From Gadus chalcogrammus (Eukaryota; Chordata; Actinopteri; Gadiformes; Gadidae), in contig NC_079431.1 in assembly GCF_026213295.1 (NCBI RefSeq), forward strand, positions 17,212,431-17,276,430: 64,000 bases of DNA. The letters run 5' to 3'. Shown one piece after another: positions 1 through 12,600 of this stretch. The position numbers and the translations under genes are program-made. The stretch's first letter is position 1, and every line of letters starts with the position of its first letter. Below the pieces are notes generated by a model that was not told the DNA's origin, did no database searches, and saw only the letters and a list, made by a program, of their open reading frames with translations.

Positions 1-1480
1 TCAACCATGAAGACGTGATTCTGTTTTAAATTACAAAATGTAGGGGGGATGAGCGTAAAAGATTTGTAGAGACTAGAATCCATGCTTTCTTCTTAGGTTT
101 TTATTGCAAGGTCTCAAGTAAGCTAAGCAGCCTGCCCTGAGCCCAGTCATCCATAGCTTTTTTTAGCCCTCGCTAGCAAGTGAATGGGAGAGCCTGGCTT
201 ATCCTTGCTGCTGTCATCGAGGCGGCCGGTATTTTTAGGGGACTGCGGCAGCTGCAAAAGCACTTATCGGTCTTCCACGAACAATGACACTCAGGGTGTC
301 TAACGGCAGAACGCCACACAGATTGCGGGGACCACTCTGAAGTTGTAGCTGTTCGGAACGAAAACAGAAGTTCGGCTCCGAAACACAAAGTTGTTCAAGA
401 TTTAAAGAAACATGTACTGGCAAAGCACGTGGGACACTTGACCTGGATTTATTTCACACCGCATGCCAGAGCGGGGCGTCGGTAGGCCCGGCCGTTGAAG
501 ACAAGCAACGTTGATTACTTAGCTTGAAGACAATTTCTGCGTGTGCGGAATGTATGTTGACGTTGTCGTTCCAGGACTCCGACGCGAGGTAGGTCATGTG
601 AGGGATGCGTGGCCCAACTTCACAAGGGGGCAGAGGTCATTCCAATTAAACCAGACAAGTAAACACGAAAGGCAATCCCAACCCCCCTCTTTAAAACCTC
701 CTGGGTGATATTTAAACCACTTTCAACGCATTGACCTCACAGATTTTCCTCTAATGAAATGTTTCCGATATGTGCGTGGGCACAAAGATATATATTTGTT
801 AAAATAACAACAGAATTGTGGACAGTTTTTCTGATCAGTAGGCCTACAAGTTTGGCTACAGGATATGATGCATTTCTACAACATTCTAAATAACCAAATA
901 ACATGAGAGATTATGGAAAACACTGACCTGTGACTTAACACTGTGGGTTATTTGTCTTACACATATTGATTATAGGATGCAGTGTATGTGTATTATTGTA
1001 TTGTATAACAACTGAATGAATCAAAAAGGTGATTTTACATTTGACTTTTACCACTTATGTTCTCATTTCTGTTCAGGTTTCTCCTCAAACCTCGATTTAA
1101 ACTGTTCTTTTTAAACTGTTGTAAATCATGAATCTGTCCTATGGCTCTTCTAATAATTTTGAGGGAATGTTTATTATCAGACGCCTTTCATGTCTCCAAT
1201 GATCTTTAAATGTTCTTAAATGAACTGGTCAGTTTGTGACTGTCCTGTATTGTCCGACACATAGGGTCCAACCCCTAACCCTAAGCTAAGCAGAGAGACT
1301 TGTAAGATAAATATAATGAAACCAAAAACCAATAGTATAAGGTTGATACTTCTTACAACATAAAGAGATGTCTAGCCTTGGACTAATCCATCTTTAACCG
1401 TGTTGTTCTGGGGCTTTACAGTGCCATTAGCTGACATTTTGAAGGGGAATTTGTTGCCGATGGCAACCAACAAACATAGC
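1..1480. other. upstream flank, no gene recognised
   Basis: No open reading frame here looks coding. The stretch 170-640 is richer in G+C and CpG than the AT-rich 650-1480 and could be a promoter or noncoding exon of obsl1 or of an unseen neighbour, but no splice or family signal supports that. Confidence 0.4.
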
Positions 1481-1499
1481 GAGATGGATGCTGTCACAT

Positions 1500-2030
1500 T
1501 TTTGGACTGTGAAGTCTCTGCATTGCCAAAGTATGGTCTCCATAAGGCCTCTGTTTGTCAGCTGTAGGGTCTCCATTAGGCCTGTAAGGTCACTTTATGG
1601 TGTGGGCATTGTCACTCAGTGTATGGTCTCAATTAAATATGGAAGTATGGTAAGAATGGTTACTCTTTGTTCGCCTTTAAGCCTCTGTATGGTCCTGATA
1701 TGGTCTCAGTTTGGCCATTGTAAGGTTGCTGTTATGTGACTGTAAGGTTTTCTTAAGCTCTTTGTAAATGGTCTCTCAATGGTTGCTATAGGGGTTCAGT
1801 AATGTCGCACTAAGGAATATAGGGTCTTATTATAGTCTCTGTAGGGTTCATCGGGTCTCTGTATGGCTGCGGTATGGTCTCTGTAAGGTCTTTACTTGAT
1901 TTACTTTGTGTTGTCTTCTGTGAGACTACTGCTTGGTAAAGTGTCTCTGTTTGTAGTGGGGTCTGTTAGGCATTGGTATGGTCGCTGTACGATCTCAGAA
2001 AGATCTGCTGTGAGTATCGTCAGTGTTCCT
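1500..2030 (+). repeat. degenerate low-copy repeat of a TATGGTCTC-type motif
   Basis: Variants of GTATGGTCTC / GTAGGGTCTC / CTGTAAGGTC recur at irregular spacing (for example 1530, 1566, 1622, 1688, 1698, 1768, 1825, 1853, 1861, 1873, 1977). The region looks like an old, diverged tandem array. It ends just before the (CA)n tract. Confidence 0.55.
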
Positions 2031-2068
2031 GTGAGCATGTGGGGTTCACAGCTTTCTTTGTGATACCT

Positions 2069-2070
<2 letters not shown>

Positions 2071-2123
<53 letters not shown>
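2071..2123 (+). repeat. (CA)26 microsatellite
   Basis: Perfect CA dinucleotide run. Apparent Cys-Val or Thr-His reading frames across it are artefacts of the repeat. Confidence 0.99.
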
Positions 2124-2125
<2 letters not shown>

Positions 2126-2276
2126 CTTTGCAGGTCTTTATTTAGCGCACGCTATATTAAGCACTTTCCCATTGAAATACGGCACCAACTGTGTTGCCTA
2201 TCTGTGTTGTGGCTGCTGTTAGGAACAAGTCACATCCCTCCACCTACTACTATCCCCCAAGCCCAGCCGAGCTGGG

Positions 2277-2340
2277 CATGACTCCATTTTCTTATGGAGT
2301 CATGTCCTTTCCATGATTTTGTGCCATCATGGACAGGACA
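2277..2340. repeat. two adjacent inverted repeats (hairpins) upstream of obsl1
   Basis: Hairpin 1 has arms CATGACTCCAT (2277-2287) and ATGGAGTCATG (2294-2304), perfect 11 bp with a 6-nt loop. Hairpin 2 has arms at 2303-2317 and 2326-2340, 14 of 15 bp matched, with an 8-nt loop. They lie about 270-330 bp before the obsl1 start codon. Confidence 0.8.
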
Positions 2341-2520
2341 GTTGTTTGCAGGATAGATGGAAAGACATCTAGCATTAGGACTAAGATATAGAATATAACC
2401 TTGTATTGTAGCCTACTTCTTACCTGATCAGCAAAGTGGTGGGTTGAGCCTGTATATTAACTCCCATTAGTAGATAACATTTCATGTCTTGATTACACTT
2501 TGTGATCCTTTTGCCTCAGA

Positions 2521-3624
2521 TACTTGTACTGCGCAGTCCGAGACAGTCCCGCCCCAGCATTGGCAGTGAGCGACTGAGCTGCTGAGTAGAGGCTGGCCCT
2601 GCAGCAGACATGGACGTGTTTGGCGGAGCGCCCCGCTTCCTGGCCTACCCCAGGCCGGTGGTGGTCCAGAGCGGCACCGACGCCGTTCTGAAGTGCCAGA
2701 TCGGCGGAGACCCCCGGCCCGCCGTGATCTGGGAGAGCAACAACATTAAGATCGACACACAGGGGCGGTACCGCGTGTTTGAGGACGGCAACGTCTACAA
2801 CCTCATCATCTCCTCTGTGACATCCGAGGACAGCGGGCAGTACATCTGCAAGGCCAAGAACAGTATCGGGGAGACGTATGCGGCCGCCACGCTCAAGGTG
2901 GAGGGCGAGGCCCAGGAGCTGGAGGTCAGGGAGGAGAACAAGCCTCGTTTCCTCATCAAGCCCCTCTCCACCCGTGTGGGCCGCGGGGACGATGCTGTCT
3001 TCTCCTGCAAGCTGTGGGGGAACCCGAGGCCCGACGTGGTCTGGGAGAAGGACGGACGGAAGCTCCACGAGATCTTCGAGAGCACGCACTTCAGCGTGGG
3101 GTGCCAGGACGGCGGCTGGTTCCAGTTGAAGATCTTCAAGACGCGTGCCCCCGACGGCGGGGTGTACACGTGCAAGGCCCGGAATGAGTTTGGCGAGGGG
3201 CTGGCGGGTGCAGTGTTGCTGGTGGATGCCGGCCCGGGGCAGGGGGACGATGGGAATCGAAACGGGTACAACAACAGCCACTGGAAGGCCCAACAGGGCA
3301 AACAGAGGAGTGGCAGGCTGATGTCCAATAGACTCAGAGACGACGGCATGACTAAGTCCACCAAAGTAAAGATGTTTGCGGTGACTGAGGGCAAGCATGC
3401 CAAGTTTCGCTGCTTTGTGACGGGAAAACCCAAACCGGAGATTATATGGAGGAAGGACGGTCGGCTCATTCTCTCGGGGAGACGCTACTTGTGCTATGAG
3501 GATAGAGAGGGATATTTCACTCTGAAGGTGCTGTACTGTAAGCAGAAGGACAATGGAGTTTATGTTTGCGCTGCGTCCAACACTGCGGGACAAACACTCA
3601 GCGCTGTACATTTGACTGTGAAAG
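2521..3624 (+). CDS. obsl1: obsl1 exon 1: short 5'UTR and Ig1-Ig3
   Basis: Coding starts at ATG 2610, which has G at -3 and G at +4. A CAG at 2518-2520 behind a short pyrimidine run may be the acceptor of an upstream noncoding exon, so 2521 is only a suggested left edge. Ig1 covers residues about 5-95 ([21 protein letters not shown]). Ig2 covers about 110-206 ([23 protein letters not shown]). Ig3 covers about 248-337 ([33 protein letters not shown]), and its GKHAKFRC and AGQTLSAV strings are typical of OBSL1. Three Ig domains lie in one exon, unlike the rest of the gene. The donor AAAG|GTAAGT leaves phase 1. Confidence 0.93.
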
Positions 3625-6600
3625 GTAAGTAAGGAAAGTATTGTTGTCCTCGTCAACACAACTCCTAGTTTGGAAGCAAATCTAATATTTGATACATTCA
3701 ATATATTTAATTGGCATAATTATGCTCAATAAATCATAATAAGAATGCACAAAGTTAAAAAACATTTTAACCCTGTAATAATCACTGTATTTTCAACAGT
3801 CTTAAATATTTATCTTTGAATACCATACCCACTCCCTATCTACCATGCATCTTTAGAACTGTATAAATATCTGTCACATGAAATGTCAAAGTGGTCCAAG
3901 TTCATCAGATGAAGGTGGATTCCAATCGCTATAGATATCGGAGAGGGGAACCATGTGATTAAGATCTTAACGGAATGGGATCCGATTTCTCCTCGGGATG
4001 CAGTTCGGTCCATACTAACAACACCAACAGCGAGCATTGTATCTGTAATGTGACACCCTGCTGTAAACAGATAAAGTGTTGGTTTCAACCTCTAAATAAG
4101 CACGGTTTTCTCAACTTTAATTGATTTATGTGGCAATTGGCAATTAACCGATTAGCGGCAATGCATAAAATCTCAATTTAATTTTAGATTAAGCGTTTTA
4201 GTCATTTATCCAATGCAAATATCAGTAGCAGTTCAATTCAAATATTTTTTTCATGGATTATTATAAATGAAATGCTCGAAAATAAACCACAGTGGAAGAT
4301 AATGAAGAATTTATGATTGTAAAGTGGAAAATGGGCCACACTCAAAAATAAGCCGCCCCAGAATAGTTATTCTTGAGTTGTACTTGGCGGGGACATTCTT
4401 TAATGAAGTATGCTTGATCAACAATACTTGATCAGTATTATAATTTAAAATCTGATTGACGTCACGAGTAACCTAGAATCTTTGAGAACCAGGATTCTAT
4501 AAATATTATAGTTGATTAGATCATCCACATGTTGAGTTAATGTTTGAAAGCGCAGATTGTTAAAGGGAGACCGAGATTGATCCTGATATTGTAGAATTTG
4601 CGGCAGTGTATATCGTAAATGTACTGTACATAATTTAGAAATTGTGTTTTTTTCTTATTTGTCTTGCATTCTTGTAACCATCTTTACCTTCTAGGTTTTC
4701 TTGAATAATTCTTTGACAGCTGTCACCAAGTCCTAACTCTTTAAGAGTGTTGAGTGATGACTAATCTGGAAGATTGTCTCATGATCGTATTAATTCAATA
4801 TTTGAATAGTTTGTCAAGTCAAACCAACAATTGTCAACCCTTCAGACACTATGAATGAAGGATATGAATTGTATTTTGGATATTTTTGCATTTATAACAT
4901 CAGAGTGGTATAAAAGCCACACCCAAAATATCAGCCACACCTAGTTTTAAATGTAAGAAAATTGTAAGATAGTCTTTCATATTCAAACAATCATTATAGT
5001 ATGATTCAGAGCTTAGTTCAAGCACTACGGTTAGCTAACAATACCAGAGTGTGGTGTTGTTTCTAAATGCAGTCCACATTCTTTTGTTTACAACAGTCTG
5101 TTACTATCCGATGGTGTCCGTTACAAACCGTTTATTTCCTAACTAACACTTGAGTGTGTTAATGATCTTTTCATACCTCAGCATCAAATAAGCAACTTCT
5201 CTCATGATTTCTCCTATCTCGTTTACTGTGTGGATATTTATGACAGAATACATTTGAATAGACCAATTATACTGAACTCCAGCGACCTGTAAATTCAGTT
5301 TTAAGTGCTTTATACTTTGATGGCTTTTAAAAAAAAGTAGTATTCAAACAATTGTGTTCATTATGTAAATTAGCAGAGGTTGATCTATTTAATGAAATTA
5401 CATCTTCTTATTGTATTTCTAATACAGTTGTCCAGAACTAACGCCAGAGTAACCCTAACCCTATGTTTATGATTTGTTTGTTCATATTTAAACAAATATT
5501 AACTTATATGATAATATACATTATAACAATGTATTATCAATAGATTAAGTAATATATGTGGTTAGACCAATAGCTGGTGTAATTTCCAATGTCAATAAAA
5601 ACAGCCATAGCTTTGATGCAATATGTGATAGTGAAAGCTGTGCTGTACATTACAATCATAAAGTCTATATATAAGAATACCTAACTGACTGTTTACAGCG
5701 CATCCTGATCTCCGGTTGCCACTGCAATCCACCTGCCCATGTTGGTAAACACTAAAGTGCTTCCTGTTTCTGGTGCCTTACTTTATCCGGCCAAGAATGC
5801 AGCCCATATCGGTAGCCCCCCCTTCTGTTCCATCCAGGCATCACCCACCTCCAAATTCCCCATCACTGTACTGATAAGTTGTTTATCAACAAAACATAAA
5901 GGACAGTGACTACACGGCGGGGTAAACTAGTCGACCTAAAACCAGTTCCAAAACAAATTCTGTATACACCATTGGAAAGGATCCCAACACTTAGGCCTAC
6001 TAATGTAAGATTAGCTCTGCTGAATGTCAGGTAACTGTCCAATAAGTCATTTCTAATTAATGATCTGATTTGTTCACACTCACTTGATTTGATGCTCTTG
6101 ACTGAGACATGGCTAAAGATAAGATAAGATAAGATAAGTCCTTTATTCATCCCTTTTTAGGGGGAAATTCTTTCTCTGCTTTTGACCCATCCGGGTAGCC
6201 GGTGAACACATACACACACAGAGGTCCACACACGTGGGGTACACAAATACAGGTGCACACACAGGTACACACATGCAGTTACACACATGGGGGCACACCG
6301 GCACTACCGGAGCAGTGGGCTGCCGCGGTGCAGCGCCCGGGGAGCAGGTGGGGGTTTCAGGTGCCTTGCTCAAGGGCACCTCATCCGTGGAGGTTCGGGA
6401 TTCGAACTGGCCACCCCCCTCGGCTAGATCATGCTAAGGCTGTATCTACCTTGATCAAATCTGCTCCCCCAAACTTCAATTTCATGAGTACAACCCGTGA
6501 CAAGAAGAGGGGGGTGGAATTGCCGAAATATACAAAGCATCTTTTCAGTCCAAGCAGTTACTTTTAGGGCATTTTACATATTTTGAATACCTACGCTCAC

Positions 6601-9600
6601 TTATTAAGTGTTCTCCCAACATTCCACTATTAATCGTTTACAGGCCTTCATGACAGTCAGTAAAAGTATTTCTAGAAGAACTTTGTGAACTACTGTCAAC
6701 TATTTACTTAGAGTTTGACTCTATTATTATCCCAGGGGATTTTAACTTGCATGTAGATCATTTAGAGAACACCAAATCAAGGGATTTTCTTATGCTCTTA
6801 TACACTTTTAGTTTAACACAGCATGTACAGGGGCCAACACACTTGCATGGTCATGCTCTTGACCTTGTCATCACCAAAGGTCTCAATGTGTCTACTAATG
6901 TGATGGACTTGGCTGTCAGGAATGAGTCATAAATGAGAACACCATTGCACTTTTTGAGCAACTGCTCTCCCAAAATCCCTTTCAAACATCTGACTCGGTA
7001 GATGACTTGATGAACAATTTCACTTCAAAGATGAGACAAATCATCGATGACATTGCTCCAGTAAAAGTTAAAAAAGTCATAAACAAGCAAAGTTCTCCAT
7101 GGAGACAAAATTCATTGGTTAATCAAAAAAAAAGGAATGCAGGAAAATCGAGAGAAAATGGCACAAGTCCAAACTACACATTGACTTCCAAATTTATAAA
7201 AACATGCTATGGCTGTATAATTAGGAAATTTGCAAGGCAAGGGAGACCTTTTTCTCTGATTTTATTAGCAGGAACATAAATAATGCTTGCGTGGTATTCT
7301 CTACTGTTGAAAGGTTTACGAATCCCCCAACTAACGTAACACCAGAGCTTCTCTCAGATCACAAGTGTGAAGAGTTTGCATCCTTTTTCAATAGTAAAAT
7401 TGAAAAAATAAGATTGAACATAACAACGCAGTTGCAAACAACTCGTGTTTTGGAATTACCAGCTACTGAAAGAGGGCCCGTACACAAAATGTAAGAATTA
7501 ACTTCCATCAACCATGAAACTCTAATTAAAACCAGTCAAAAATCTCAGCTCTGCTGCCTCCCAACTGGATACGTTACCCAGTAGTCTTTTTAAATCTGTC
7601 CTTCATCTCATAACAACAGATATGGTTCAGATAATAAATACATCACTACAAACCGGTAAATTTCCCAGGTCCCTAAAAACAGCAGTCGTAAAGCCCCTGA
7701 TCAAAACAAGTAACCTGGATCGTTCAGTAATAAGCAACTACAGACCAATATCAAATCTACCTTTTATTGGAAAAATTATTGAAAAAACTGTTTTCAACCA
7801 ATTCACTGCTTTTCTATCGTCTCATAGTTATTTTGATGACTATCAATCTGGCTTCCGTACTAACCATAGCACAGAGACAGCCCTTGTAAAGGTGATAAAC
7901 GACATTCCTCTGAAGACTGATGCAGGCAAAACAACTGCCCTGGTACTACTGGCCCTCAGTGCAGCATTTGATACTGTTGACCACCATATACTGCTCCATC
8001 GACTGAAACACTGGGTCGGTTTTTCAGGTGCTGTCATAAAATGGCTACAATCTTACTTACTACTTTGTTGCTATAGAAACCTACACCTCAAAACCAGCAA
8101 CCCTGACTTGTGGTGTACCTCAGGGATCGATCCTAGGCCCCTTATTGTGTAATTGGTACATGCTCCTACTCTGCCAAATCCTCAGGAAAACTCATTCGTT
8201 ATCATAACTACACTGGAAAAAGGGTTTTAAGCCGTACTTCATCTGATTATTATTTTGTAATTCAATTCAAATAAACATTTTTTGTTTTATTTTTAAAATA
8301 ACTTATTTTTATTTCAAAATACTGTGAAATATAGATATTTTTAATTAGGAGCTCAATTAAGAAATATCCATTTTGACAAATGTAAAATTTTAAGGTTGTG
8401 TATTCAACTGATTAATAATTTTGTCATTCAATCCAAATATTTTTTTTTGTTTTCTTCCTAAAACACTGTTATATTTGATTAGGAGCCTGCGCATGCACAT
8501 TAAATACAAAGACGCTTACGACTACTGGACCAAACCGCAGTGTTGCCAACTTAGCGATTTTGTCGCTATATTTAGCTACTTTTAAGACCCCTTTGGCGAC
8601 TTTTTTTCAAAACAGCGACAAGCGACAAATCTAGCTTCTTTTTCAGCTGCTATTGGTGACTTTTGGCGACTTTTTGAGGTGAAAGCACTAGCCTTGACCA
8701 GAGTAACGATGACTCACTGGTTCTGTGAGCTAGGACAGTCTGTCTGTGTCTGGAGGGAGGTCTGGAGTAGGTCTAACTCTGCCATTTAGATTGTTAATAT
8801 ATATTGTATATTGTGTGGCGGCAGTAGCTCAGGTGGTAGAGCGGGTTGGGTGGTAACCTGTAGGTTGTTGGTCCAATCCCCGGCTTCACCAAGCAGAGTA
8901 ACGAGGTGTCTTTGACAAAGCACCTAACCCTGTCTAATGTCGCGATGTGATGTTGAATCCAGACGGAAGCGCCCCAAGGCCATGAAGCAGGAAAAAATTA
9001 TGATGTATACCAAAATATGTTATTTTTAAAAATGTTCATGTTTAAATGAGAAACAATTGTTTGATTAAATTGTAATCTTTTTGATTGGATAAAACAAATT
9101 ATTTCTGATAGATATTTCTTAAATGAGAAACAATTGTTGGAGTGAATCAATATTTTTTTGTTTAGGATTTAACATACAATTTAAATGTATTTACTTCATT
9201 CAAAGAATAGAATTATACTTGGTGCCAAGTTGTATTATTTTCTTTTTATGAACATAGGAAATATTGTTTGAGGCAAGCTATATATTTGTCATTGGCTCAA
9301 GTTATGTAATATAGATGTGAACCATTACCCTTGTTTTTTTTAATTGGTTCAACAGAAGGCTTTTTCCAGTGTATGCAGATGACACTCAAATTGACCTTGC
9401 TCTGTCTCCCAATGATTATGCACCCCTTGATTCTCTCCATCAGTGCCTCGACCAGGTTAACACTTGGATGTCACAACATTTTCTTCAGTTGATCACAGAC
9501 AAAACTGAGGTCATTATATTTGGGAACAAAGGGCAAAGATCCAGGGTTGCTAATCTACCTGGCACAAATGGACTTAAGGCAAAGGATGCTGTAAGAAATC

Positions 9601-12600
9601 TGGGCATCATCATTGACAGTGAGACAGTGAGCTTCAATAATCATGTGAAATCAGTCACTAAATCAGCATTTTTCAGTCAGAGTGACCTAATAAAACGTAT
9701 TCAGGCTTTTACCTCAAGTACACTGGAAAAAGGGATTTATGCCGCACTTCATCTGATTATTATTTTGTAATTCAATTCAAATAAACATTTTTTGTTTTAT
9801 TTTTAAAATAACTTTTTTTTACTTCAAAATACTGTGAAATATAGATATTTTTAGTTAGGATTTCAATTAAGAAATATCTATTTTGACAAATGTAAAATGT
9901 CAGGGTTACGTACAAGCCTGCGCATGCGCATTAAATACAAAGACGCTTACGACTACTGGACCAAACTGCAGTGTTGCCAACTTAGCGATTTTGTCGCTAT
10001 ATTTAGCTACTTTTCAGACCCCTTTGGCGACTTTTTTTCAAAACAGCGACAAGCGACAAATCTAGCTTCTTTTTCAGCTGCTATTGGTGACTTTTGGCGA
10101 CTTTTTGAGGTGAAAGCACTACCCTTGACCAGAGTGACGATGACCCACTGGCGGCAGTAGCTCAGGTGGTAGAGCGGGTTGGCTGGTAATCTGAAGGTTG
10201 TTGGTTCAATCCCCGGCTTCACCAAGCAGTGTATCGAGGTGTCTTTGGCAAAGCACCTAACCCTGACTGATGTCGAATCCAGACAGAAGCGCCTCAAGGC
10301 CATGAAGCGGCGAGAGCCGAGCGGGAAAAAATTATGATGATGATGTATACAATAATGAGAAACAATTGTTTGATTAAATTGTAATCTTTTTGATTGGATA
10401 AACCAAATTATTTCTGATAGATATTTCTTAAATGAGAACCAATTGTTGGAGTGAATCAATATTTTTTTGTTTAGGATTTAACATACGATTTAAATGTATT
10501 AACTTCATTCAAAGAATAGAATTATACTTGGTGCCAAGTTGTATTATTTTGTTTTTATGAACATAGGAAATATTGTTTGAGGCAAGCTATATATTTGTCA
10601 TTGGCTCAAGTTATGTAATATAGATGTGAACCATTACCCATATTTTTTTTACTTGGTTCAACAGAAGACTTTTTCCAGTGTAGGATAGACTACGGTAATG
10701 CCCTTTTAACTGGGATTCCCCAAAAAACTATAAAGCAACTATAAACGATACAAAATGCTAGTGGTAGGGTGCTAACTAGGACTAAAAGGAGTGATCATGG
10801 TCCTTACACTGGCTTCTGTTATTTATATAGTTGATTGAGCTCTACTTCTTGTTAGAAGTAGAGCTCACCCTAACCCTAACCCTAAGCACTAAATGGCATT
10901 GGACCAAACTATATCCATGACATGTTCATACAGCACATCCCCAGCCAGAAGACTGAGGTCTCAAAACAAAGATATTTTAGTTCAAACTACTGCCGGAACA
11001 AAGTGTGGTGAGTCAGCCTTAAATGTTTATGCAGCTAAACTTTGGAACAAACTGCCAGAAGAAATAAAAAATGCTCCCACAACTTTTTAAATCAAAACTA
11101 AAGACTAAGCTCTTCAGTGATGCATACTATAAACATTTGTAATGCTTTCCTTCTCCTTTTTTATTTTTATTTTTAAACATATATTTATTAAGAATTTTGT
11201 TCATTTTACAGACAAACAATACAAGACAACACAACAAGGCACATATAATGCAATTTGCTCTCACATATAGCACATATAATAGATGTTCTTGTCACAGTAG
11301 ACAGTGTGTTACAGTCATTGAAATTACATCTGCTAACTTACATTGTTTACAGGGGAGAACAAATGAAAACAAAACAAAACAAAACAGAAACAAAAAGTTC
11401 TCAATCCGTCTTATCATCCAACCAACCATCAACATCCATGTTGTTATTTTCAAGGAAGTTGTAGAAAATGTTCCATATTTCCCAAAACTTGTCAAGTCTA
11501 TTTTTTGTTGTGTAACTTATCTTTTCCAAAGCTAAGTAAGAAGTCATTCCCTTCAACCATTGTGATGTGGCACATGGTGTATCTGATTTCCATGAAGAGA
11601 CCTAATTTTTTTAGTGAAGTAGTGAAGTCTTTAGTGAAGTCTTCTGGATAGATATTCAATAGGCACAATTTAGGACTAAGAGGCACTTTCCTGCCAATGA
11701 TTTGGCTAGCAAGGTCCACCACCTTACTCCAAAAAGAAAGTGTCTTTTGACATTCCCACATACAATGAAATAAGGTACCTTTTTGGTCTTTACATTTGAA
11801 GCAGGTATCAGGTATGTTAGGGTTAAAGTGGTGCAATTTAGCTGGTGTTATGTACAGTCTACTTATCAATTTATATTGTAACAGTTTGGAGTTTGTATTT
11901 ACGGATTGGGTCTGAGCTAGAAAACATGCCTTTGACCATTCCTCCTCAGTTACATTATCCTGCAAGTCCCTTCGCCATGCTTGAAGTGAGCGCTGTGATG
12001 ATTCTTTAAGGTGCGGCCACACCGGACGCGTATCTTGCGTACCTCGTGTATAAAATCGCCATTTTTTCCATAGGGAACCATTGGTTTACGCGTGTATGAG
12101 ACGCGTACACGCGTTACACGCATAAAAGCAACATTTTACGCGCGTAACGCGCGTATGAGGCGCGTATATTTACGCGCGTATATATACGCGTGTACATTTC
12201 AAGAGTTCAAAAAATTTAACTTTTTACGCTCATACGCATGACGATTAGCCGCGTTGCCCAATCAGCGTTGAGCTTGACCCGACGTCACTGGCAGAGAGTA
12301 GTGAGCTTGGACAGAAGCATACGGCCGACATCTTTCTTTATTCTGTGTGGAAATAGTAACATAGTTACGCCATTAAATGCGTTTATGGAAACATTTTTAG
12401 CGAGAAATGTGCATTTTACTTTCGTAATGTTCGCTCTGTGAATGTGAAGGATGTTTGGTTTGATAGTTATGACGAAGAGGGAACGCTCCGTTCACTTGCA
12501 TGGACAGAGTCTCTGGTTAAGCAACCTCAACGTCTTGGCGGACTATATATCTGCTGATCAACACTACGAATGCTGGAAACACACCAGACACACCATGTGA

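Larger units (their letters stand above)
5700..11148 (+). mobile_element. L2/CR1-like LINE remnant, interrupted by later insertions
   Basis: Translated pieces run in order through a non-LTR element. Endonuclease pieces: SNKSF...DL and LMLLTETWL near 6010-6110, [13 protein letters not shown] at 6450, and [20 protein letters not shown] at 6810-6870. Reverse transcriptase pieces: [38 protein letters not shown] and [17 protein letters not shown] at 7735-8000, then [20 protein letters not shown] at 9372. C-terminal piece: [17 protein letters not shown] near 11030. It carries stops and frameshifts. Insertions at 6114-6434, 8211-9371 and 9721-10680 break it, and the L1-like element at 11171-17766 cuts its tail. 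The left edge is approximate. The GFRxxHSTETAL and DTVDHxxLLxRL style points to the L2 group. Confidence 0.85.

Noticed and set aside
1901..2281. Short ORFs rich in Cys-Val or Thr-His
   Set aside because: They are translations of the (CA)n tract. The same holds for frames at 59.8-60.1 and 61.3-61.5 kb.
2493..3701. 402-codon open frame on the - strand over obsl1 exon 1
   Set aside because: Antisense shadow of a GC-rich exon. The + strand encodes three clear Ig domains with proper splice sites.
4905..4945. TATAAAA at 4911 as a promoter
   Set aside because: It is within intron 1, in AT-rich sequence with no downstream exon, and part of a motif that recurs near 4340.
10139..10213. tRNA gene
   Set aside because: A and B boxes are present but the acceptor stem does not pair, and the same sequence occurs at 8819 inside a MITE. 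It is a SINE head.
10868..10885. Interstitial telomere array
   Set aside because: Only three CCCTAA units. Two-unit matches at 1275, 5450 and 30258 are at chance-like length. Kept only as part of the fold-back scar.
12238..12441. 67-codon ORF in the Harbinger-like MITE
   Set aside because: No similarity to a transposase. The duplicate block at 12719 does not keep an equivalent frame.
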